Below, piece by piece: positions 23,673-30,465 of a DNA stretch of 30,465 nucleotides. The position numbers were made by a program, and so were the translations under genes. The stretch is taken from positions 1-30,465 of the forward strand of contig CAJMPY010000028.1 in assembly GCA_905215385.1 (NCBI GenBank). Reading direction: 5' to 3'. The notes under the pieces were generated by a model. That model was not told the DNA's origin. It saw nothing but the letters and a program-made list of their open reading frames with translations, and did no database searches. Every line of letters begins with the position of its first letter. Position 1 is the stretch's first letter. The DNA comes from an uncultured bacterium (GTDB lineage Bacteria; Actinomycetota; Coriobacteriia; Coriobacteriales; Coriobacteriaceae).

Positions 23673-24944
23673 GTGAACGCGAGCGCCCTCTATGACGTCT
23701 TGGTAATCGGCGGCGGGGCTTCAGGCCTCGCCGCCGCCATTACGGCCGCACGCGCTGGCAAAAGCGTCTGCATCGTTGAGCGCGATGTCGCCTGCGGCCT
23801 CAAGCTCCTTGCGACCGGTAACGGCCGCTGCAACCTCTCCAACGAATCGATTGATCCTCAGCGGTATAACCACCCCGCATTCGTCGAATCCGTCATGGGC
23901 CCCCAGCCCGAACAAGAGCTTATGGGTTTCTTCTCCTCGCTGGGTATCATGACAACCTCCGAGGAAGGCCGGCTGTACCCGCGCTCCCTTCGCGCCGAAT
24001 CGGTGCGCGACGCGCTTCTCAACGTTTGCGACCGCCTAGGTATCACCTTAATCTGCGGAGCCAACGTTGCCTCGGCGCACAAAGCTTCCGAAGGCTGGGC
24101 ACTCCAAATAGACCGTCCAGCGCGGGCGCTCAAGGCAAAAAAGCACGATGACCGAAAATCGGAGCTCCGCTCGCTTCGGAAAGCGCTCGCCGATGTCCCT
24201 CGCAAGAACGAGGCCCTGCAGGCACATGCCGTAATTATCGCTACGGGCGGCAACCCCACAGGTATCGCCGATACGTTTCGCCTCCCCCTCACTTCGCTGC
24301 GCCCCATCCTCTGCCCCGTATCGGCAACGGTCGTTGGCGATCGGGCGGCACTCAAGACGTTGGATGGCCTGCGCGTCCGTGCCCGCTTGACGCTCGCCCA
24401 CAATCATAATGAGCTCTGGCACGAAGACGGTGAAGTGCTGTTTCGAACCTTCGGTATCTCGGGCGTCGCTGTCTTCAACCTCTCTCGTCGTATCCAGCAC
24501 GGCGATACGATCCTGCTCGACGTTTTCCCCGACCTCTCCAAAGACGAGTTGCTCGATATGCTCAACCGGCGCGTTGAGCTGCTCGGCGGCTTTTCGCCCC
24601 GCGATCCCCGTTGGCTCGACGGCATGCTCGCCCCGCAACTCTCCCGAGTCGTCTGCACAGCGTTCGAGCAGTGCCATCCAGGCTCCAACGATGTCATCCA
24701 CCTGGTCTCGATCCTCAAACACTTTAAGTTGCTCGTCGAGGGAACAGCCGAGGAGCGCTCAGCGCAGGTCACGCGTGGTGGCATATCTGTCGAGAGCATC
24801 TCAACACCCAGCCTACGCGCGTGCAGCGTTGTCGACGCCCCGCTTTACGTCTGCGGTGAAGCGCTCGACATCGACGCCGATTGCGGAGGCTTTAACCTTG
24901 CGTGGGCCTGGATCTCGGGCATTCGCGCTGCAAGCAGCCTGTAG
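23673..24944 (+). CDS. HI0933-family FAD-dependent oxidoreductase (BaiN/RdsA-like)
   Basis: This 423-residue cytoplasmic flavoprotein has the FAD-binding GGGASG (13-18), the family hallmark ATGNGRCNLSN, VIIATGGNPTG and VTRGGISVESI. The C-terminal FAD contact is GEALDIDADCGGFNLAWAW. The GTG start directly follows the mrp stop, with GAGG as ribosome site. A Lys/Arg-rich stretch near residues 145-175 looks like an insertion relative to the compact family core. The family is widespread, and one member is implicated in bile-acid dehydroxylation, but the substrate is generally unknown and none is proposed here. Confidence 0.9.
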   Translation: MNASALYDVLVIGGGASGLAAAITAARAGKSVCIVERDVACGLKLLATGNGRCNLSNESIDPQRYNHPAFVESVMGPQPEQELMGFFSSLGIMTTSEEGRLYPRSLRAESVRDALLNVCDRLGITLICGANVASAHKASEGWALQIDRPARALKAKKHDDRKSELRSLRKALADVPRKNEALQAHAVIIATGGNPTGIADTFRLPLTSLRPILCPVSATVVGDRAALKTLDGLRVRARLTLAHNHNELWHEDGEVLFRTFGISGVAVFNLSRRIQHGDTILLDVFPDLSKDELLDMLNRRVELLGGFSPRDPRWLDGMLAPQLSRVVCTAFEQCHPGSNDVIHLVSILKHFKLLVEGTAEERSAQVTRGGISVESISTPSLRACSVVDAPLYVCGEALDIDADCGGFNLAWAWISGIRAASSL

Positions 24945-24954
24945 CCGCGCAGTC

Positions 24955-24960
24955 TATAAT
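24955..24960 (+). promoter_or_regulatory. Perfect -10 hexamer TATAAT ahead of the second flavoprotein
   Basis: TATAAT follows the end of the HI0933-type gene. No good -35 is visible 16-18 bp upstream. A transcript from here would begin just before the terminator-like hairpin at 24975. Confidence 0.35.
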
Positions 24961-24974
24961 CAAAAACGCATTCG

Positions 24975-25006
24975 GGCCGTCTGGAATACCGGACGGCCTC
25001 TTTCTT
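24975..25006 (+). terminator. Intrinsic terminator after the HI0933-type gene / leader hairpin of the next gene
   Basis: GGCCGTCTGG pairs with CCGGACGGCC over 10 bp (one G-U) around the loop AATA, followed by TCTTTCTT. The ribosome site of the next gene (AAGGAG) starts about 7 bases later, so this hairpin may also act as an attenuator. Confidence 0.75.
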
Positions 25007-25024
25007 GCCTCTAAGGAGACCTCG

Positions 25025-26665
25025 ATGATCGAAATCACCCAAGTCAACGCGTCGCTCGATGAAGCCGGCGATGAAAATGCCTGTCTCATTGTTGGCAAGC
25101 GAGTCGCCAAGCGCGTCCTACGTTGCAAGGACTCCGAGATCAAGTCCATCGAGCTCCACCGCAAATCAATCGACGCTCGCAAAAAACGAGACGTCCATTT
25201 TATCCTGAGCTTTCGTGTTGAGCTGACTAGTCCCCACCTCGAGCGAGAAGCGGTCGACAGCGTTGCCGAGCGTGACCGCTCGCGCGTACGCGCGATAGAA
25301 GACGATGAGCCTTCATTCCCCTCCCCCGCCTCCGACGCGCCTCAAGAACGCCCTGTCGTTGTCGGCGCCGGATGCGCCGGCCTTTTCGCTGCGCTTACGC
25401 TCGCCGAAGCAGGTCTTAAGCCCTTGCTCATCGAGCGCGGCGACCCGGCATTTCGCCGCTCGCAGGCGATCGACCTCTTTCTAAAGGAGCGCATCCTCGA
25501 CCCCGAGAGCAATATCCAGTTTGGCCTGGGCGGCGCGGGGACCTTCTCGGACGGCAAGCTCAATACGGGAACCAAAAATCCCGCCCATCGCCTTATCCTC
25601 GAAACCTTCGTCGAGGCGGGTGCGCCCCGCGATATTCTGTGGGATGCCAAGCCGCACATTGGCTCCGACATCCTTCCCGCGGTCGTCACCACTATATCCC
25701 AGCGCATCGAGCAGCTCGGAGGTGTCGTCCGCTATCGAACGAAGCTCGTCGACATTCGCATCGACGCGTCTGGCGCCATCACCGGTATTGATGTCCAATC
25801 GTCCCAAGACGCCGCTTGCGAGCCAATCGAGACAAAGCACCTCATCCTCGCCTGCGGGCATTCCGCTCGCGATATTTTTGAGCTCCTTAAGGGCCACAAC
25901 GTGGCCCTCGCACAAAAGACCTTTGCCATGGGCGTTCGCATCGAGCATCCGCAGCGCGACATCGACCGAGTCCAATACGGAGCCTCGGCGGGACATCCTG
26001 CCCTCGGAGCAGCCCCTTACAAGCTCGTCGCCCATCTTCCCAACGGCCGCAGCGTGTTCTCGTTTTGCATGTGCCCCGGCGGGCAGGTTGTCGCCGCCTC
26101 TTCCGAGCAGGGCCACCTGTGCGTCAACGGCGCCAGTCTCAATGCCCGCGACGGACGCAACGCAAATGCCGCCCTGCTCGTTAACGTCACACCCGAGGAC
26201 CTTCCCAACGATGACCCGCTCGCCGGCATCGAGCTCCAGCGTGCCTGCGAGGCGGCCGCCTATCGCCTGGGCGGTTCCAACTGGAACGCACCGGCACAGC
26301 TCGTCGGAGATTTCCTCGCAGGACGTGCCAGCAAGGCGCCCGGAAAGGTAAAGCCCACCTATCCGCTCGGTGTGACCTGGACGGCAATTGACGAAGCCCT
26401 GCCGCAGCATATCGTCGAGTCGCTCCGCCTAGGACTTCCCCTACTCGGAAAAAAGCTACGCGGCTACGACCGCCCCGACGCCGTTCTTACCGGCGTGGAG
26501 ACTCGTTCGAGCTCACCGGTCACTGTCACCCGAGACCGAACGTGCCATGCCATGTCGACCCCGGGCCTCTATCCTTGTGGTGAGGGAGCTGGATATGCCG
26601 GCGGCATCATGAGCGCGGCCACCGACGGCATCCGTTGTGCCGAAGCCCTGATCGCAGACCTCTAA
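25025..26665 (+). CDS. FAD-dependent dehydrogenase, COG2509 type
   Basis: This is a 546-residue flavoprotein. Residues 1-70 form a small basic N-terminal domain with the pattern RVAKRVLRCKDSEIKSIELH, typical of this family. An acidic/Pro/Ser linker follows. The FAD domain begins VVVGAGCAGLFAAL (111-124) and continues with IQFGLGGAGTFSDGKLNTG and FSFCMCPGGQVV. The C-terminal FAD contact is YPCGEGAGYAGGIMSAATDG. The ATG at 25025 has AAGGAG six bases upstream. It is related in fold only to the HI0933-type gene before it; their side-by-side position may mean a shared redox partner (inference). The substrate is unknown. Confidence 0.9.
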   Translation: MIEITQVNASLDEAGDENACLIVGKRVAKRVLRCKDSEIKSIELHRKSIDARKKRDVHFILSFRVELTSPHLEREAVDSVAERDRSRVRAIEDDEPSFPSPASDAPQERPVVVGAGCAGLFAALTLAEAGLKPLLIERGDPAFRRSQAIDLFLKERILDPESNIQFGLGGAGTFSDGKLNTGTKNPAHRLILETFVEAGAPRDILWDAKPHIGSDILPAVVTTISQRIEQLGGVVRYRTKLVDIRIDASGAITGIDVQSSQDAACEPIETKHLILACGHSARDIFELLKGHNVALAQKTFAMGVRIEHPQRDIDRVQYGASAGHPALGAAPYKLVAHLPNGRSVFSFCMCPGGQVVAASSEQGHLCVNGASLNARDGRNANAALLVNVTPEDLPNDDPLAGIELQRACEAAAYRLGGSNWNAPAQLVGDFLAGRASKAPGKVKPTYPLGVTWTAIDEALPQHIVESLRLGLPLLGKKLRGYDRPDAVLTGVETRSSSPVTVTRDRTCHAMSTPGLYPCGEGAGYAGGIMSAATDGIRCAEALIADL

Positions 26666-26691
26666 CGCACGAATTCCAGCGCGCAAAAGAC

Positions 26692-26727
26692 ACAGGCCCC
26701 GAGCTCCACAGGGAACTTGGGGCCTGT
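26692..26727. terminator. Bidirectional terminator between convergent genes
   Basis: ACAGGCCCC (26692-26700) pairs with GGGGCCTGT (26719-26727), and the stem extends inward. On the minus strand it is followed by GTCTTTTG, which suits uvrB. On the plus strand the TCACTATTTCTT tail is weaker and serves the flavoprotein gene. Confidence 0.8.
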
Positions 26728-26730
26728 TCA

Positions 26731-28971
26731 CTATTTCTTAAACCGTGCACCCTGGCGTTTTCTGCCCGATGCGAACGTGGAACCCTTGCGGGCCTGCGAA
26801 CGTAAGCGCTCAATCGTCTCGTCCTCAGACGCACCCTCCAGCATCGCCCGAATCTGAACGACGGCATCGCGCAGGCGCGCCGCCTCCTCAAAGTCCATGG
26901 CGGCAGAAGCGTTACGCATATCCTCTTCCATGGTTTCGACGATCCGCACAAGCTCGTCATGCGGCAGTTCTTCCAACTGCTCCGCAAGTGTCTGCTCGGG
27001 CGCCACCGTTTCCGGCACGCCACCCTCGCCCGACTCATCGGGCGTATAGAATGCGCCATGTCCAAGAGAGTCGCCCTTCGAGCGCCCCTTGGAACCCACG
27101 GTTTTTTCGGCCTCGGCAATAAAACTTGAGATGTCGTTGATGGCCTTGCGCACCGTCTTGGGCACAATGCCATGCTCTTCGTTATATGCCATCTGAATCT
27201 CGCGACGGCGCTGCGTCTCCTCGATGGCCTCTTTCATCGAATCGGTCACAACGTCTGCATACATGATGACTTCGCCATCGGCGTTACGGGCCGCGCGGCC
27301 AATCGTCTGAATCAGCGAGCGGCGGTTGCGCAAGAAGCCTTCCTTATCGGCATCGAGAATTGCCACCAGTGAGACCTCGGGAAGGTCTAGGCCCTCGCGA
27401 AGCAGGTTGATGCCAACGAGAACATCGATCTTGCCCTCGCGCAGCGTTCGCAGGATCTCGACACGGTCCATCGTCGCTGTATCGGAGTGCATGTAATTGA
27501 CCTTAATGCCGGCATCAAGCAGATGGTCGGTCAGGTCCTCGGCCATGCGCTTGGTGAGCGTGGTCACCAGCACGCGCTCCTTGCGGGCAACGCGCTCGCG
27601 AATCTCGTCCTCAAGATCGTCAATCTGCCCACGAACCGGACGCACATCGATCTTGGGGTCGAGCAGACCGGTCGGACGAATGATCTGCTCCACGTCGTTT
27701 TGGCTCACCCGCAGCTCGTAGTCGCCCGGTGTGGCCGAAACATAGATAAACTGGGGTATCCTTGCCTCAAACTCATCGAAACGAAGCGGGCGATTATCGA
27801 GTGCCGACGGAAGACGAAAACCATGCTCAACAAGCGTAACTTTGCGCGAACGGTCACCTTCGTGCATGCCGCGAATCTGCGGCACCGTCACATGGCTCTC
27901 GTCGATGATGCAGAGCATGTCCTTGGGAAAGTAGTCGATCAGGGTAAACGGCGGCTCGCCCGGCTTACGTCCATCCAGATGACGCGAGTAGTTCTCGATG
28001 CCGTTGCAAAAGCCCATCGTCTCGAGCATTTCGAGATCATAATCGGTACGTTGCTGCAGGCGCTGTGCCTCGAGCAACTTGTCGGTCGCCTTGAGCTCCG
28101 CCACGCGCTTCTCGCACTCTTCGCTGATCGATTTCAGAGCTGCCTTGACCTTCGGCTTCTCGGTCACGTAGTGCGATGCCGGCCATACGGGGATGGCCTC
28201 GTACTCACGAACCATCTCTCCGGTGACCTCATCGATCTCGGCAATCAGCTCGACCTCGTCGCCAAAGAACTCAAACCGCAACGGATGCTCGGCATAAGGC
28301 GGATACACGTCGACAACATCGCCGCGCACGCGGAACGTGCCGCGCGCCAGGTCATAGTCATTGCGATCATATTGAATGTCGATAAGTGCATGGATAAAGT
28401 CATCGCGCTCGAGCGGCACCTTCTTGTCGACGTTTGGAGCCAGACCCGCATAGTCCTCAGGAGAGCCAATGCCATAGATACACGAGACCGATGCGACGAC
28501 GATCACATCGCGTCGAGAGAGCAGCGATGCGGTCGCCTGATGTCGCAGCATCTCGACCTCTTCGTTAATCGAGGAGTCTTTCTCGATATATGTATCGCTT
28601 TGCGGCACATACGCCTCGGGCTGATAGTAGTCGTAGTACGAGACAAAGTAGACCACAGCGTTATTGGGAAAGAACTCTTTGAGCTCGCTCGCAAGCTGAG
28701 CGGCGAGCGTTTTATTGGGAGCCATGACAAGCGTCGGCTTCCCCAGGGCCTCGATGGTTTTAGCCATCGTAAAGGTCTTGCCCGAACCAGTCACGCCCAG
28801 CAAAACCTGATAGCGATCTCCATCCCTCACGCCCTGCACAAGCGACTCAATGGCCTTAGGCTGAGAACCTGCAGGCTCATAAGGAGATACAACCTTAAAC
28901 GGCACCTCAGAGCCCTCAACGCCAAAACGTTTGAGTTCTCCTCCAACACGCTCAACTTCAAATTCCGCCAT
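26731..28971 (-). CDS. uvrB: UvrABC excinuclease subunit B
   Basis: UvrB is the helicase-like core of excision repair that verifies damage and recruits UvrC. The protein has 746 residues. Walker A is GVTGSGKT (59-66), and the DNA-probing beta-hairpin is in YYDYYQPEAYVPQSDTYIEK. IIDESHVT, INLLREGLDLPEVSLVAILD and QTIGRAARN are the helicase motifs. The C-terminal UVR motif is in MDFEEAARLRDAV. It is longer than the usual 660-700 residues because of an N-terminal extension of about 25 residues and a Gly/Ser/Glu-rich linker before the UVR domain. The ATG has AGGAG upstream. No LexA box is visible in its 51-bp spacer, which holds a possible -10 TATACT. Confidence 0.98.
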   Translation of the reverse strand: MAEFEVERVGGELKRFGVEGSEVPFKVVSPYEPAGSQPKAIESLVQGVRDGDRYQVLLGVTGSGKTFTMAKTIEALGKPTLVMAPNKTLAAQLASELKEFFPNNAVVYFVSYYDYYQPEAYVPQSDTYIEKDSSINEEVEMLRHQATASLLSRRDVIVVASVSCIYGIGSPEDYAGLAPNVDKKVPLERDDFIHALIDIQYDRNDYDLARGTFRVRGDVVDVYPPYAEHPLRFEFFGDEVELIAEIDEVTGEMVREYEAIPVWPASHYVTEKPKVKAALKSISEECEKRVAELKATDKLLEAQRLQQRTDYDLEMLETMGFCNGIENYSRHLDGRKPGEPPFTLIDYFPKDMLCIIDESHVTVPQIRGMHEGDRSRKVTLVEHGFRLPSALDNRPLRFDEFEARIPQFIYVSATPGDYELRVSQNDVEQIIRPTGLLDPKIDVRPVRGQIDDLEDEIRERVARKERVLVTTLTKRMAEDLTDHLLDAGIKVNYMHSDTATMDRVEILRTLREGKIDVLVGINLLREGLDLPEVSLVAILDADKEGFLRNRRSLIQTIGRAARNADGEVIMYADVVTDSMKEAIEETQRRREIQMAYNEEHGIVPKTVRKAINDISSFIAEAEKTVGSKGRSKGDSLGHGAFYTPDESGEGGVPETVAPEQTLAEQLEELPHDELVRIVETMEEDMRNASAAMDFEEAARLRDAVVQIRAMLEGASEDETIERLRSQARKGSTFASGRKRQGARFKK

Positions 28972-29022
28972 GGATACTCCTAACTCATATATCTGCAGTA
29001 TACGCAGGCGGCAGGCATAGTC

Positions 29023-29604
29023 CTATACGAACCGATCGGGATAGAGGGTCTTGTAGCGAACCCAGGCATTATTGACGCGAATCAGATACGCCTGCGTCTC
29101 GGGAAAGGTGATTGCATTGTGCAGCGACGTACTTTGCTGCGCCCATCCGTCGACATTGCCCATGCCGGCGTTATAGGCGGCAATAGCGCTATCCGTCGAC
29201 CCGTTGAAATACGTTAAGAGATACGAGAGGTACGCACAGCCAAACTCGATATTCGTAGCCGGATCGTTAAGGTTGTCGGCCGAATACTCCCCACCGTCGA
29301 CAAGACCCTTGGCGATCATATCCTGGGCAGTCTCGGGCATCAGCTGCATCAATCCCTGAGCACCCTGATTCGACTCAGCCTCGGGATCCCAATTCGATTC
29401 CGACTTAATGACAGCGCACACCAGATACGGATCCAGATTATGCGAAATACTCGATTGCTTTACATACGCCTCGTAGTCAATTGGATACAAAGGCTTAAAG
29501 AAGGCGGCAGGAGCATACGAGTAGACGAGCGAAATAAGGCCGAAGGCAAAAACGGCAGCCAGCGGTATAAGGCGATACCACGCAAAGAAACGTGTCTTAG
29601 GCAT
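29023..29604 (-). CDS. Membrane-anchored lytic transglycosylase (Slt/GH23 family)
   Basis: This enzyme cleaves peptidoglycan glycan strands to anhydro-muropeptides outside the membrane. From the ATG at 29604 it has 193 residues. GGAGG sits six bases before this ATG but directly against the ATG at 29610, which argues against the longer form. A single membrane anchor spans about residues 10-30. The catalytic Glu69 is in KSESNW. GAQGLMQLMP (81-90), GCAYLSYLL and AYNAGMGNV are the GH23 motifs. It overlaps the end of coaE by 8 bases, so it is coupled to it. Confidence 0.93.
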   Translation of the reverse strand: MPKTRFFAWYRLIPLAAVFAFGLISLVYSYAPAAFFKPLYPIDYEAYVKQSSISHNLDPYLVCAVIKSESNWDPEAESNQGAQGLMQLMPETAQDMIAKGLVDGGEYSADNLNDPATNIEFGCAYLSYLLTYFNGSTDSAIAAYNAGMGNVDGWAQQSTSLHNAITFPETQAYLIRVNNAWVRYKTLYPDRFV

Positions 29605-30238
29605 CGGCATCCTCCTTATTCGCAGTGTCTATAAACCCATGGCATGCAAGCCATGAGTCAAGCTGCTCAAAGAGCGAATTATCGCCTGCGGCATTATCAA
29701 TCACCGTTGTAGCGAGATTGCACAGCGCAGACTCATCGGGCTGGCAAGCAGAACGGGCATCGAAATCAGATGGCTCCATGCCACGCTGAATAGCACGCTC
29801 GCGACGAACTGACAAAGGGGCGCTGATGACCAGAATTTCATCAGCCAAGCCAAATGCATCCTCAAAACCAGTCGGAGCAGAAACCTCGACCACCGCAAAG
29901 GGATAACGGGGGGAAGAAACCGTGCAGCAAACCGGATCAAGAATCCTCAGTGACAGCTGCTCAATGAGAACGGGGTGCACAATGCTATTGAGCCTCGCGA
30001 CCGCATCAGGAGAAACAAAAGCTCGAGAAGCGAGTATGTTACGGCGAACGCCGCCCTCCTCGTCCAAAATATCCCAGCCAAATTCTTCCGCGAGGGCATT
30101 GACGATATCGGAGCCTGGCACATACAGCGATTTGGCAAGTTCGTCCAGATCGATGAGCATGGCGCCATGAGATTCGAGATAGCGGCAGGCAGTCGACTTA
30201 CCCGAAGCAATATTGCCCAAGACAAAAACGGTAAACAT
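29597..30238 (-). CDS. coaE: Dephospho-CoA kinase
   Basis: CoaE phosphorylates dephospho-CoA, the last step of coenzyme A synthesis. From the ATG at 30238 (GGGAGG five bases upstream) the protein has 213 residues. The P-loop GNIASGKST is at 8-16, then LIDLDELAKSLY, corresponding to the family's DAD segment. FAVVEVSAPTGFED, VRRERAIQRG and VIDNAAGDNSLFEQLD are the later conserved blocks. It is divergent in places (the usual GLTGGIGSGKS is FVLGNIASGKS), so another P-loop kinase is a small possibility. In other actinobacteria coaE sits between rpsA and uvrB, which fits this position. Confidence 0.87.
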   Translation of the reverse strand: MFTVFVLGNIASGKSTACRYLESHGAMLIDLDELAKSLYVPGSDIVNALAEEFGWDILDEEGGVRRNILASRAFVSPDAVARLNSIVHPVLIEQLSLRILDPVCCTVSSPRYPFAVVEVSAPTGFEDAFGLADEILVISAPLSVRRERAIQRGMEPSDFDARSACQPDESALCNLATTVIDNAAGDNSLFEQLDSWLACHGFIDTANKEDADA

Positions 30239-30365
30239 CAAGTCCTCCCTAACGCCAATGGGAGTTATTATCGCGCAAATACAAAAGAAGGACTCAAAAT
30301 ACAGCCAAACAGTAAGACAAGCTAAAAGAAGGCGAGTTCTTGTATTACAGCTCTCTATAAAACGC

Positions 30366-30397
30366 AAAAAAGGGGGAGGCCGCGAGGCCTCCCCCTT
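30366..30397 (-). terminator. Strong intrinsic terminator
   Basis: A perfect 10-bp stem, GGGGGAGGCC with GGCCTCCCCC, is followed on the minus strand by six or more T residues. It ends transcription of the gene lying beyond the right edge and separates it from coaE. The 125 bp between it and the coaE start hold only weak promoter-like sequence, such as GATAAT near the ribosome site. Confidence 0.9.
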
Positions 30398-30433
30398 CTT
30401 CAATCTCGATGACGGCTCGGTGCCGTCCACCGG

Positions 30434-30465
30434 TCAGCGGCGCCCTGGCCTCCCACGGGCTGGCC
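30434..30465 (-). CDS. C-terminal end of an unidentified gene (possibly rpsA), cut by window edge
   Basis: One minus-strand frame reads PARGRPGRR and stops at TGA (30434-30436), 37 bases before the terminator stem, which is the usual distance for a gene end. The short basic tail would suit a ribosomal protein. In other actinobacteria rpsA lies upstream of coaE, which makes ribosomal protein S1 the natural guess. Ten codons are too few to prove it, and the other two frames are not excluded. Confidence 0.3.
   Translation of the reverse strand, partial: PARGRPGRR

Noticed and set aside
27487..28983. Plus-strand open frame of 498 codons opposite uvrB
   Set aside because: Shadow of uvrB, with no independent support.
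1..30465. CRISPR arrays, tRNA or rRNA genes, insertion sequences, phage genes
   Set aside because: No regular repeats, cloverleaf sequence, transposase or integrase was seen on either strand.

Overview
The window reads as chromosomal DNA of a moderately GC-rich actinobacterium of the class Coriobacteriia. Collinsella is the best guess, by inference from protein style and gene content; no rRNA or other taxonomic marker is present. Almost every base is accounted for by protein genes. I see no tRNA, rRNA, CRISPR array, insertion sequence or phage gene.

Left part (1-2308, all on the minus strand): the start of gap (glyceraldehyde-3-phosphate dehydrogenase), then upstream of it whiA and rapZ. The rapZ-whiA-gap order is a conserved Gram-positive block, but yvcK, which usually lies between rapZ and whiA, is absent here.

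Central island (about 2323-13000, minus strand): one long candidate operon that looks dedicated to sialic acid. In transcription order it encodes a Tat-exported substrate-binding lipoprotein, a permease, a fused permease-ATPase, a second ATPase, an intact CE7-type acetyl esterase, a paralogue of it without the catalytic serine, then NanA (lyase), a ROK kinase (NanK) and NanE (epimerase). The proposed flow is uptake of sialic acid, removal of O-acetyl groups, cleavage to ManNAc and pyruvate, phosphorylation to ManNAc-6-P and epimerisation to GlcNAc-6-P. Most gene junctions are either overlapping or coupled, or hold a strong hairpin. Two of these hairpins, flanking nanK, are about 100 nt long. 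The island ends with a terminator directly before rapZ and lies between uvrC and rapZ, genes that are often close neighbours elsewhere.

Right part (13204-30465): a DNA-repair and envelope region. A minus-strand group ybaK/ebsC-murJ-uvrC lies downstream of uvrA, which has a near-consensus actinobacterial LexA box upstream. Divergent from uvrA run an LtaS-like phosphoglycerol transferase, an Mrp/ApbC Fe-S carrier and two flavoproteins (HI0933 type and COG2509 type). Converging on these is the minus-strand group coaE, a lytic transglycosylase and uvrB. The complete UvrABC excision system therefore lies within about 16 kb. At the right edge a strong terminator closes an upstream minus-strand gene that is almost entirely outside the window, possibly rpsA.

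The most novel points are the intact/dead esterase pair, the permease-ATPase fusion, the long structured RNAs around nanK, and two palindromes that could be operators (one before the island; one shared by the gap upstream region and the uvrC-oppA spacer).
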